Of a DNA stretch of 64,000 bases, positions 22,901 to 32,680 are shown piece after piece. The notes beneath the pieces were generated by a model. The model did not search any database. It was not told the origin of the DNA and was given only the letters and a program-made list of their open reading frames with translations. The translations under genes and the position numbers were made by a program. How positions within the stretch are numbered: position 1 is the stretch's first letter; the number at the start of each line of letters is the position of its first letter. Source of the stretch: Hirundichthys speculiger (lineage: Eukaryota > Chordata > Actinopteri > Beloniformes > Exocoetidae); NCBI GenBank assembly GCA_018398805.1, contig JAGFBZ010001119.1, positions 310,001 to 374,000 of the forward strand, in the 5' to 3' direction.

Positions 22901-24197
22901 GGCAGACTGTCTTTCACGTGTTCCCCTCACCAATTCCAACATTGCTGCGGAAGCTGAGCATGAGTTATTCGCAGAGGTTGCTGAGATTTCTCCTCTCCTG
23001 TCAGCATTGCCACTTGCTGATTTCAAAGCTGAATGTGAGGACTGCCCTGTACTTACAAAGCTGAGACAGGTCATTCAGTCGGGATGGCCGAAGACAAAAA
23101 AATCTCTTCCAAGTGATGTGCAACCATACTTCCTAATGCGACATGAACTTGCTATGGAGGCGCCACTGATCTTCCGTGGAACTCGCCTGGTGGTACCTAA
23201 GTCTCTTCAACAGAGGATAGTACAGCTGGCACATGAAGGGCACCAGGGCGTGGTTCGCACAAAACAACGCCTCAGAGACCTTTACTGGTGGCCACACATG
23301 GATGATCTAGTTCAAACCATTTTGTCATCCTGCACAATCTGTCAGTCATGTGACAAAACAGCCAAAACTCCTCCTGCCCCAATGCAGCCTGTTGAATTTC
23401 CAGGGGGCCCTTTTCAGCATGTGGCTGTGAACATTGTTGGCCCATTTGAGCGTGGAACCTACGACTGCAGATTTGCCATCACTCTTGTTAACTATTTCAG
23501 TAAATGGCCAGAAGTTGCCTTTACTTCATCTGCAACTACAGACACAATAATAACATTCCTGTCTTCCATCTTTGCACGTGAGGGAAATCCCTGTGCCATT
23601 ACAACTGATAATGGACCACAGTTTACATCCTCAGCCTTCACTGTGTTTCTGAAAGAGAGGGGCATCAAACACATCAGGACAAGTGTCTACCACCCCCAAG
23701 CTAATGGGTCTGTTGAGCGCTTTAACAGAGTGCTCAAGGACTGTATTCAAGCAGCTCAAGCGGCACATCGTTCATGGAAACCAGTAGTCACAGAAATGCT
23801 GCAAAGTTACAGAGCAACAGCTCATGCCACCACTGGTCAATCCCCTTTCCAGCTTCGGACAGGACGAAAGATGCGGACAAAACTAAATGTTCTGCCAAAC
23901 CTTGAAGACAGACAAAAATATGGTCATGTTGCAGCCAGAGTGGCCCTACAGCAGAAAAAGAGCAAAAGTTACACAGACATGAAACGAGGTGCGAAGCCTC
24001 CCAAGGTCACAGTTGGTGATTATGTCCGGGTACGCAAGCCTTTTCATGTTGGGAAAGGAGAGAGTCAGTACACTGATCCCATGTCTGTGGAGCAACAGAC
24101 AGGACTGAGCACCTTCATCCTGAGCGACGGGAAAAGAGCACAGATGTGGAACAGAGAGCTGGTACAGCACAGACCACCAGTCCAGCTGAGACCATGA
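22869..24197 (+). CDS. pol: gypsy integrase, open but with Asp to Asn at the first catalytic site
   Basis: A 442-codon open frame. Residues 1-20 are the RNase H end. An HHCC zinc-binding domain follows (HEGHQG ... CTICQSC, residues about 117-160). The DDE core has VAVNIVGPF around residue 188, where family members normally have Asp, ITTDNGPQF with Asp 247, and NGSVERFN with Glu 283. The 35-residue gap between the last two fits D(35)E. The codon at 23430-23432 is AAC; a single G-to-A change explains it. The C-terminus has a GDYVRVRKP chromatin-domain-like stretch. This copy is predicted catalytically dead. The ATG is internal to a polyprotein, not a true start. Confidence 0.9.
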   Translation: MQYRPGTQNVMADCLSRVPLTNSNIAAEAEHELFAEVAEISPLLSALPLADFKAECEDCPVLTKLRQVIQSGWPKTKKSLPSDVQPYFLMRHELAMEAPLIFRGTRLVVPKSLQQRIVQLAHEGHQGVVRTKQRLRDLYWWPHMDDLVQTILSSCTICQSCDKTAKTPPAPMQPVEFPGGPFQHVAVNIVGPFERGTYDCRFAITLVNYFSKWPEVAFTSSATTDTIITFLSSIFAREGNPCAITTDNGPQFTSSAFTVFLKERGIKHIRTSVYHPQANGSVERFNRVLKDCIQAAQAAHRSWKPVVTEMLQSYRATAHATTGQSPFQLRTGRKMRTKLNVLPNLEDRQKYGHVAARVALQQKKSKSYTDMKRGAKPPKVTVGDYVRVRKPFHVGKGESQYTDPMSVEQQTGLSTFILSDGKRAQMWNRELVQHRPPVQLRP

Positions 24198-24328
24198 CAA
24201 GACAAACTGCTCAGAGAGAGAGACAGAAACCAGCTTGGACAAAAGACTATGTGATGAAATAGCTCCGAGTTTAAAGCAGAACAAATGTTGAATGTTCAGT
24301 TATGTGGTAAAGTAATATTTCTATGAGT

Positions 24329-24336
24329 AACAGGGG
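24329..24336 (+). promoter_or_regulatory. Polypurine tract of the gypsy element
   Basis: A purine-rich AACAGGGG/AGGGGAG stretch abuts the 3' LTR, as expected for the plus-strand primer. The exact boundary is uncertain by one or two bases. Confidence 0.65.
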
Positions 24337-24544
24337 AGTTGTGTTGACAGACACCTGCAAGAATGTAATATGTGATGACCATAGGGGGCGCTGTGGGAAG
24401 ATGGATGAATGAGTAAGAGAGAAGAAGAGTGTTACGTTGTCTGAGTTATGCCTGTACCCTGCTGAGAAAAAAAGAAAAGAGTTCGTGAGTAAAGAATTTG
24501 TTAATGGCACGTCTGACTCGTCTCTGCTACTGACCCACATAACA
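24337..24544 (+). repeat. 3' LTR of the gypsy element
   Basis: It matches the 5' LTR over 207 of 208 positions by eye and ends CACATAACA, followed by the GATTG duplication at 24545-24549. The only difference is the first base. Confidence 0.92.
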
Positions 24545-25203
24545 GATTGGACCCCTAACACAGATGATGATGAAGAGAACTCTAGTACTGGTTGATGGCT
24601 CTTGGTGAGCCATCAACCTGGTGTCCTCTTTTGTTGGCATCACCCCCCCAAGACCATGTGAAATGCTAGGATCGGAAGACCGAAAATTATGTTATGGTTT
24701 CCAGATTATCCACTGTGGAAACCTATAACAGATTCATGGAGGGTGTGGATCTTATGGATATACTGTCTGTCCTGTACAAGTACAGCTTCAAAACCAGAAG
24801 ATGGTACTTGTGAATCTGGTGGCATAGTGTCACAGTGGCACTCATCAATGCTTGGTCCCTGTACCGAAGATACCTGAAAGCACTGGACCGAGAGGAAAAA
24901 CACCATGCCCCTGAGACGATTTCAGGCATCAGTTGGCTTTGGTAAGAGCAGGAAAAGCAAAAGTCAGGGTTGGCAGACCACTCTCCTCTCCACCAGTGTC
25001 ATCTCCACCACATTCCTCACCAGCACAATCACCAACACCACCACCACCACAGAGGAGGTGCTGATCAACCAGTGTGCCTCCGGAGAGATATGGTCAACCT
25101 CTTCCCAGTCTGGGAAAAGCGACAATGGTACTGTGGAAGATGCAACGCCCATATCTGTCTGAATAAGGACCGGAACTGCTTCCATGATTACCACATAGCA
25201 TAA
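24545..25203 (+). pseudogene. piggyBac-like transposase, C-terminal segment
   Basis: After the gypsy insertion, acidic N-terminal coding resumes and soon stops. The catalytic core is largely missing. C-terminal coding restarts near 24724 with NRFMEGVDLMD, matching the piggyBac GGVD box that carries the third catalytic Asp. It continues with VALINAWSLYRRYLKALDRE and ends in a cysteine-rich WYCGRCNAHICLNKDRNC segment before the stop at 25201. Stops and frame changes occur near 24813 and 24950. Two of the three catalytic Asp residues are lost by deletion. A hairpin lies at the deletion point (24591-24617). Confidence 0.82.
24591..24617. repeat. Perfect hairpin at the piggyBac deletion junction
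   Basis: GTTGATGGCTC and GAGCCATCAAC are exact reverse complements around a TTGGT loop. The first arm begins where the N-terminal coding ends. Confidence 0.8.
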
Positions 25204-25223
25204 TGAAAGTTATTGCCTTAACC

Positions 25224-25470
25224 GCTGTTTTCATGATTACCACTTGTCACAATAAAATTAAATTACTGTAAAAAGTAGCAGTTTGAAAAGAATAAGAGGC
25301 CGATGTTCTTCCATCGCCTGAAATACTGTTTTCATGCTTACTACTGCTCATAATACAAGAAAAAGTTACTCAAAAAGGCAGCAGTTTGAAAAAATAAAGA
25401 GGCCAGTGTTCTTGTTGAATAGCCTTTACTGCTGTTTTCATACTTACCACTGTTCATAATCAAAGAGAAA
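25224..25470 (+). repeat. Imperfect tandem repeat, about 104-bp unit, 2.4 copies
   Basis: Units start at CTGTTTTCAT (25224, 25326, 25432) and share CAGTTTGAAAA, AATAAGAGGCC-like and GTTCTT segments. The array follows directly on the piggyBac stop codon and may be part of that element's 3' non-coding region. Confidence 0.75.
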
Positions 25471-26929
25471 AGAAGGATGAGGTTCTTGCTGTATCGCCAG
25501 AATTGCATGTCATGCTGAATGTATCATTTACGAGACAAATGGAAAAACATATATGCAAAAAATGTTTTGTATTTTTTTTTTTTTTTTATTTTGTGAAAGG
25601 AGCAAACAAAGGTTCTAGATTCAAGAAATCAGAATGTTCTGTCCATTATTTCTGGGGCATTATAGGGTTTTAGAATAGGATCAGTTGCTTTGGCATTTTC
25701 TTGGCTTTTGGATTTCGCCGGTTCAGATAGTCATCAGGGACATGGAGGATCTGGCAGACGCCAGTTCATGTTCCCCAGCGTTTAAGCTTCTAGCATCATA
25801 TAACTGTCATGCACTGAGCAAGATAGTGAAGAAGGATGAGGTGAAGAAAAAGGACAAATGATCACGCTACCCTGAGCCCTCTGGCTGTTTCTTTTGTCTC
25901 TTCTCTGTAGCAAGTGAGCATCTGGCAGAGCCAGGCTTTCCAGGTCTCCCTCCATGATTCTTTCATTCTCTCTATTGGTTTCTGTCAGCCGCTGACAAAG
26001 GCAACTTGACAGACAAATTCAGTGAAGCAGAACACCGTGCTCAGATGTAAGACTATTTGTTTTATCGGGAGCAAGTTGGGGAAGTAGCTTCTCCTTTTCT
26101 GCCTCGCCGGGCAATTTTGAATGGGGTGTCAACTAAATATCACCGTGAAGGTAATATAAAAAGGTGCGTGCCTGTAGGAAGAAGGATTTGTGCCAATTTA
26201 AGAAGCAGGTGGGAAAAGAAAAACCCTCTCTGGAACCTGCCAACACATTATATATTTAAGCAGTGTGATACAACTCACTTCTGTGTTTACAGAGGATGAA
26301 AAGATGTTCTTTTTAAAAATTCAGAGCATGTTGTTGGCATCGTTTCGTAGCCCATGAATCTCCTCAGTGTCTGATGGAAATGTTGCAGATGATAAGTGGC
26401 ACGCATAACATAACTCATCTGTATTTCAAGGAGGAAAAATCATTAACCAAACACCTCCTGGTGACAAGAGAACAATCGTGACTGGATATTGGTTCACATT
26501 CAGGTCGGACAGCTAATCATGATAGGAGTACGTTAGGTAATTTTGTGCTCCGGTGGTTTCAGTAAAGCTCTTTGATACGTACATTTCAAAGCTAAAAACA
26601 GCTTATCTGATCAGCAGGTATTTTCTTTTTTTTTAAATAATAAATTACACACAAGGTAATGTCAAAATAAGGGGACCACCCAAATGCCAACGTTGAGAAT
26701 CCCCTCAGCGGCAGAGAAGATCTCTATTCAAGATCCATTTCCTGGCAACGTCTCTGAATTAGTTGGACCAATATCTCATGCAACGCAACACTGAAGACTT
26801 TTGTTCTGGGATGCAGCTCTTCACGACCACATGACGACAGCACCACCGTGATGATCACGCAGCTTTAGTCGAGCACAGTAAGGTGGAATTGATGCTTTGT
26901 TATACCAACTGAAAATTATTCATCACATG
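25471..26929. other. Unassigned, gene-free stretch
   Basis: It holds a poly-T run near 25570-25587 and no recognisable exon. The piggyBac right end is expected here, but no TTAA plus inverted repeat could be assigned. Confidence 0.45.
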
Positions 26930-27069
26930 CAGTTGTGTCTAAAATAATAGTGTTTAAAAATAAAAGTAAAGCCCAAAATCCCTACAAAAGCTTTTACTGC
27001 CATACATGTAAATGCATCGGGAACGCTGCACATTCATATTCCAGATCCAAACGTGAAGAAACATTTATT

Positions 27070-27310
27070 ACCTCCATCAGGTTATGTTTTTACCGGTGTT
27101 TATCTGTTTGTTTGTCTGTGTCCAAGATAACTCAAAAAGTAATGGATGGATTTTGATAAAATTTTCAGGCGTTGTCAGAAATGTGAAAAGGAAGAACTGA
27201 TTTTATTTTTTGTGTGATCCGGAAGAAATCCTGGATTCTGGATCACTTTCAAGTTTTCAATATTTGTTGCACTTGGCAGAGGTCTGCGCTCTCCGAGTGA
27301 TTTTCTTGTT
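27070..27310 (+). mobile_element. CCTCCGCC-type MITE, copy 1
   Basis: It begins ACCTCCATCAGGTTATGTTT and ends GGTCTGCGCTCTCCGAGTG. It shares its whole central part (a GATAACTCAAAAAGT segment, a GATCCGGAAGAAATCC segment) with copies at 47571-48003 and 62371-62600, which lie in the other orientation. Ends contain complementary ACCTCCGCC / GGCGGAGGT-like motifs. No coding. Lying within the Tc1-like element, it is the younger of the two. Confidence 0.8.
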
Positions 27311-27449
27311 AAAAAAATGATTACTTTACAGAACGTGAAGAAAAAGTAATACGAGGTTGTTGAAAAGAATAGGATCTTTCTTTCCAAACTCATTTACTGT
27401 ATAAACTGAGAAACGCTTGATGATTTATCTTTCCTGTGAATCACTGAAC

Positions 27450-28085
27450 TAATATTTAGCTGCACAACCAGAGTTTCTGAGATCTTCTTCACATCTGTGT
27501 TACATGAAGTCGACCAACTTCTGTCACCTGTGAACAGGTGTTCCAGCTCTGGACCGTTGAACTACAGTCCACAATTCCTCTGCATGTCTTAAGTCAAAAG
27601 TCAGCATTTTTCACGTCACCCCACCAGTTTGGATCAAGGTCTGAGGATCGGGCTGGTCACTAATCTGGTCAGTCTGGAACCGAGATGCTGCAGCCTACTG
27701 GTGTGTTTGGGTTCATTGTCTTGTTGAAACACCCATTTCAGGGGCATTTACTCTTCGATGAATAATTTTTTATTTATTTTTTTGTCAACTATAGAACTTT
27801 GCAGGGTCTTTTTGGCTTCACACAGATATCTAACTGTTACAGAACCCCCAGACTTGGATCTTCTTTGGTCACTCTGGAGCTGATCATTGGTAGAGTCACC
27901 AGTTTGGTGATTCCTTCATCCATTCGAATGTTTTTTTTTCTTTTCTTCCACATCTTTCTGGTTTTGGTTACCATGGAGATGATTATAGCTGAGCAGCCTT
28001 TCATTTTTCTGAACTTTTCCTTTCTCAAATCAACTTCTTAATCAAAGTACACTGTTCTTCTGAGCAAAGTCATTTTACTCAGATT
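27450..28085 (-). pseudogene. Tc1-like transposase remnant, catalytic middle missing
   Basis: Read on the minus strand, the N-terminal helix-turn-helix region is seen at about 28085-27837 (GCSAIIISMV, then a KKRKKNIRMDEGITKLV stretch). After a jump near 27770 the frame gives MPLKWVFQQDNEPKHTS, including the second catalytic Asp (codon at 27718-27720). A PNWWGDVKNAD-like segment further on matches the conserved region around the third catalytic residue. The segment carrying the first Asp is deleted, and several stops interrupt the rest. It is non-functional. Confidence 0.8.
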
Positions 28086-28428
28086 TTCAGGGAGAATTGC
28101 GCTATAACCAGTATGCAGAAACATTTGCTGCCTGTTTTTTCACTGAATGAATGACATCACGAACTGAACCCCACACTATGATCTTTTTTTTTTTTTTTTT
28201 TGACCAGCCAAATACTTACTTTTCTTCACTTTCTGTAAAGTGATAACAAATTTTGTACATTTTTTCCTTGTGATTTGGAATAGATTGTGCAGTGTTCCCA
28301 ATGTATTTATGTGTGCCGAAATAAACTAATTTTTTTAATCACACCATTATTTTCAACCCCACTGTACAAGCTGTGCTGCCCCCTCTCTGTCCTGTAGTGC
28401 ATTGACTTTATCGTTTTGAACACAACTG

Positions 28429-31204
28429 TATGGTATTGCCTAAAATAATGTACAAAGACAACATTCATACTTGTTGAATGTTGCAAACAGCTGAAATAAC
28501 TGACATGGATCAGATTATGTTGGTTATAGCTTCTGAATGTCAGTTTAAAATAATTGCTCAACTCACTATATATTCAATATATTGACAAAACATTCAAGGC
28601 TGGGGTCATGACATTTTGTCCAAATGAGTCTTTTTCACAAGCTTTTCAATCTCCAGGCTTTTCAGTCTGCCTTTCAGGATTTCAAGGATATTTTTTACCC
28701 TTTGAAGAAATAAATAAAAAAAGACCATCTTCCCATCCTGCTATATTTTCGGATCTGTGCATATATCGACAATTCATCCTTGAACTTCTTTTGAGCCATT
28801 TTGTTTAATGGAGCCATTTTGGAGCTCTTCTCCCTCACGTATCTTTTGGTTGAGTTTGTGCCACACAACACATTCATCTCTATTACTTACTTATTGATAC
28901 ATGTGCATCTTCTTTACAGATCGTCACGTCTCATAGTTCTGATTGTTTGTTTTGCATTGTGTTAATGTGTTAAGATAAAATAATTTATTATTGGCCTATA
29001 ACCTGCATATATCCCTTTGTGTCATGGCTTGGTCGGGTCATGACACAGACATATTAGCATATGCTTGCAACTAGTGCTGGGTATCATCGGAAATTTTTTG
29101 ATAAATACCAAAACCAAAACCTCATCTTAGATTCAGATTCCTGAATAATACTTGTTTTTTTCATATGCGTAAAAAAAGTTGTATACATGAGTTATTTTAG
29201 GCATTAATGTTTAAAGACTTTGTTTATTTTTTTTTTTTTTTTAATTCACATCCACCCCCTACCCTCTGTTTGGGGACAGAGTGCATTTACCCAAAGGTAA
29301 ATGCACACAATACATACATACCATATATGTCTGGGAATGGTTAAATGTATCTAATCTTTATTCACTGTGCTTGTGAGAGTTACTGTAAATACTGTTGTTG
29401 TGATAATATTGATAATAGGAACATGTCAACTCTACTAATTTCTGCAGCAGTGAAGCCGAAACAATTGTATAAACTGCTAAGAACAAAACATGAAGAATAG
29501 CACATGGTTTTGGTGCAGAAGGCAGTGAATAATCATTACCTGCTGAAGGAAAAGAAGTGACTTCTATTCTGAAGAAGCCTAATGACAGTCTTCTACTTCT
29601 GCAAAGTGTGAAATCCCAGGTCACTATAACCTGGCTTTGCAGTTGTTCCAATATTTCTGGCATTTTAAAATAAGTTATATGCATGAAAAATCATTTTCCA
29701 CAAAGGCACACGTGCAGACACACACACACAGACACACTCACACACACCAGTGCTGCAAAATACCTGTGCACCCCCATTACAGCAACTGTCACAGTCATGT
29801 CAAAAGCAAAATTGAAGACGTTTTTTGTTTCCTCATGAAAAAAAAGAGAATGACATATTTTAGAAGCAGCTTGGTGACAAAAAATATTCCTATTAGTCCC
29901 ATATAACACAATTTTGATCTATATTGATCAACCACCACAACAGACATTTTACTTTGATCACGACCCAAAAACCCTCTGGGTTAGTTAAACCATGCAGCCT
30001 AAATCCCTCTTTTTCAGTGTAACGCATTTGGTCTTGCCCTTCCCCTGCTCCTCGCTCACTCTGCTGTTACCATCCTAAACCTATTAGACGTGTCACTGCC
30101 AGTCATGTGCCACAGTGATAGAGACAATTAGACGATGTTTCTATTTCATCTGAAAGCATCTAAAGGGGGTGAGGGCTGACCCCGCGAGGAGACGGATGCA
30201 TCAGCTGGGCCGATCTGTGCTACGCTTGAAGTTTACAGGGCAAAACCTGCTGACACATAATGCTTGTGTATGCAAAAAAAAAAAAAAAGAAACATCGCTA
30301 CTAAAATGTTTATTTAGTGCTTTATCAATTGTGCACGTCTAATCACGCACCTGTGACAGCTAGTTGGATCTATGACAGTCAGCTGACACCCTTTTACACA
30401 GCAACTGAAGCAATCATGTGCGCTAGTGCAACATGATTCTTAATCGAGAATGTGTTCTGAGCATAGAACATTTAGAGTTTTACGAACCACAGAGTCCATC
30501 AGGACTCAAATATAATATATAATGCAAGCAAAGGGAGGCGAGAATATGCACTTTCAAAGAAAAAAAAAAGAAAAGAAAGGTTTGTGATGAAAAAATACAT
30601 TGAGGTAAAGTCAATATTAGCATGGCAGCTAAGGTTCAATGTTTTGAGGGGGGTCTCTTCTATTCAAAATAACAAACTATTCTGCTATTCACGTAACAGT
30701 GTTGTTAAATATACGACATGAGGACCATCGGGAAGCATGTACAGTACGTTACTTTCCATTAACAAGTCACCTTAAAATAAACAGAGCTTAATAAATAAAA
30801 AATAAATTAAATTGCTCGCAGCCAGGCAGCAACCTTTTCCATTGAGGCCCTCTATAAACAGCGGCCCAAAGAAACTGTTCTATTGTTTACTTATGCTATT
30901 CACTGTGCCTTTTAATTGCCCCTTGGGGAGAAATGAAGTGATTGAACTGAAATTAAAGATGACTTGAAAATAAGGTGTTCCAAATTATGTTATGGTGGCA
31001 AGTTCTTCCATTTCCTACCACCAACTGACATTCACTTCAAGTTCACGTGCACCTTCCAGTTCAAATAATTTTCTGCCCGGGTGCCTAAATAAATCCTAGA
31101 GGTAACTTAGATATTTTGCAGGTAAAATATCCTTTTTTTTCCCCTGCTGCATTAAAAAAATAAAAAATAAATAAAATCTAAAGAAATCACTAAGACTGCT
31201 ATTA
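28429..31204. other. Gene-free stretch
   Basis: No exon supported. It contains poly-T/A tracts near 28184, 29230 and 30274, a short CA tract near 29720-29747, and a hairpin at 29281-29306. A sequence at 29072 (GTGCTGGGTATC) looks like one end of a hAT element, but no partner was found. Confidence 0.45.
29281..29306. repeat. Perfect hairpin, 11-bp arms
   Basis: GTGCATTTACC and GGTAAATGCAC surround CAAA. The role is unknown. Confidence 0.7.
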
Positions 31205-31360
31205 AAGCTACATTCAATTCAGTTCAATTCAAATCTATTTGTATAGCCTCTGTTATAATGTCCAGTTGTCTGTAGGCTCTTTACAGAGACTCAGAGCATG
31301 ACCCCCGATCAAATGTCATTAACTAAAATTATAATATTAAATCCTAATCAAGGATAATGG

Positions 31361-31510
31361 TCTGCGATGGACTGGCGTACTGTCCAGGGTGTACCTCTGC
31401 TTTATGCCTGAAGAGAGCTGGGATAGACTCCAGCAGATCCTCGTGACCCTGCAGAGGATTAAGCGGGCATAGATAATGGATGGATGGATGGACGGATGGA
31501 TGGATGGATA
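31361..31510 (+). mobile_element. SINE tail fragment inside the LINE
   Basis: The sequence from GCGATGGACTGGCG through TGGGATAGACTCCAGCAGAT to a run of GGATG units matches the 3' part of the SINE at 51806-52125. It is flanked by GATAATGG at 31353-31360 and 31511-31518. It lacks the tRNA-like head, so it is a 5'-truncated insertion. Confidence 0.8.
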
Positions 31511-32225
31511 GATAATGGCAAGTAAAAAACTCCCACAGGGGGAGAAAAAAAACATTTAAGCCAAACAGTTGAAAAGAAAAACTCCACTTTGAGGGAGAAA
31601 CCTTGAGCAGGACCTGGCTCATATGGGGGGACCTTCCTGCCGAAGGCCAGCCGGGTAAAGAGAGAAAAAGAGAAGAGACAGGACAGAGAGAGGATGGAGG
31701 ACAGAGAGAGGAGAGCACACAAATGACTGAATGAAATGACTACGTATATAAACAGATGGAGGTAGCAGAGGACTAGGTCGCCGGTCATCAGCCAGTCAGC
31801 ACCCCGAACACATCTACACACACAGGTGGAGGTAAACGCTGGGATGGACAGAGGATGGAACTGCAAGTCAGGATGCAACTCTGGAAACTCTGGTCTGCAA
31901 ACACACAGAAAGAAAAGAGAAAAAACAGGGGCAAAACAGCACAACAAACTAGAGGAAAATAAAATGGAGCACAGTTACAGTAACAAGGTGCTCCTAATTA
32001 ATTATGGATTGAGCTGGAGGAGGAGGAAGGGAGGAGGAAGACACCACTCAGCAGACCATGTTGGTGTCTCCCTGCAGCGTAGACCTACAGCAACATAGCT
32101 ATGACGAAGCTGTGATTAAGACGAGCCTACTCTAGTCTTAGCTCCTACAACTATGGCTGTAACAATTCGCTCTAACACTATTGTTTAGACTAACTGTAGG
32201 CTTTACTAAACAGAAATGTGTTCAA

Positions 32226-32680
32226 TTAAATTTTAAAGATGGAAGTGGTGTCAGCCTCCTGAACCCAAATTGGAAGCTGGTTCCATAATAAAGGTGCCTG
32301 GTAGCAGAAGGCCCGTCCTCCAAATCTACTTTTGGATATTCTAGGAACGATGAGTAATCCTGCACTCTGAGAGCGGAGAGCTCTATTTGAAGCATAACGT
32401 TCGATCAGGTCTTGTAGATAACAAGGAGCTAGGCCATTAAGGGCCTTATATGTGAGAAGGAGAATTTTAAACTCAATTCGAAATTTCACGGGAAGCCAAT
32501 AGAAGGAGGCTAACACGGGAGAGACGTGATCTCGCTTACGGATTCCTGTCAGCACCCTCGCTGCTGCATTCTGGATCTGTTGGAGGCTATTCAGCGAGCT
32601 TTACGGACATCCTGCTAACAATGCATTACAATAATCCAGTCTAGAACTGACAAACGCATGGATTCATTTTTCAGCACCAC
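32226..32680 (-). pseudogene. LINE reverse transcriptase C-terminal region
   Basis: The minus-strand translation contains SSRLDYCNALLAG (upstream of 32556), IQNAAARVLTG, RDHVSPVLASFYWLP, FKILLLTYKALNGLAP and, near the end, APLLWNQLP. This chain of motifs is typical of the C-terminal region of fish CR1/L2-related LINEs. One stop lies upstream at about 32610; 32226-32555 is open. The annotated start is internal. Confidence 0.82.

Larger units (their letters stand above)
20086..24544 (+). mobile_element. Ty3/gypsy LTR retrotransposon, probably Mag-like clade, 4.46 kb
   Basis: Complete structure: 208-bp LTRs, primer binding site, gag, protease, reverse transcriptase, RNase H, integrase (Ty3/gypsy order) and polypurine tract. 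The target duplication is GATTG at 20081-20085 and 24545-24549. The LTRs differ only in their first base, indicating very recent insertion, yet gag, protease and RT/RNase H are broken by several frame changes. Two CCHC knuckles in gag and the small size fit the Mag-like lineage; that clade call is from memory. It lies inside a piggyBac remnant. Its proteins would assemble a cytoplasmic particle, copy RNA to DNA and integrate it. Confidence 0.92.
26930..28428 (-). mobile_element. Internally deleted Tc1-like DNA transposon
   Basis: The left end CAGTTGTGTCTAAAATAATA and the reverse complement of the right end (CAGTTGTGTTCAAAACGATA) are similar. TA follows the right end; TG stands where TA is expected at the left. 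An alternative right end with a CAGTGGGGTTGAAAATAATG start lies at about 28373. The body carries a broken Tc1-like transposase on the minus strand and a MITE inserted at 27070-27310. Movement would be by cut and paste into TA sites. Confidence 0.75.
31205..32680 (-). mobile_element. 3' part of a CR1/L2/Rex1-type LINE
   Basis: On the minus strand, coding for a LINE C-terminus (32680 to 32226) is followed by about 1 kb of 3' non-coding sequence ending in a TTGAATTGAACTGAATTGAA-type tail near 31205. The element is 5' truncated: catalytic reverse transcriptase boxes are not included. A SINE tail is inserted at 31361-31510. Assignment among CR1, L2 and Rex1 is not firm. Confidence 0.75.

Noticed and set aside
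25224..25470. CRISPR-like or satellite array
   Set aside because: Units are long, degenerate and contiguous, with no spacers. Better explained as a short tandem repeat in the 3' region of the piggyBac element.
29066..29230. hAT-like left end near GTGCTGGGTATC
   Set aside because: No matching right end or 8-bp duplication found, so not listed as an element.
31470..31512. GGATG repeats as an independent minisatellite
   Set aside because: They are the tail of the truncated SINE, bounded by its target duplication.
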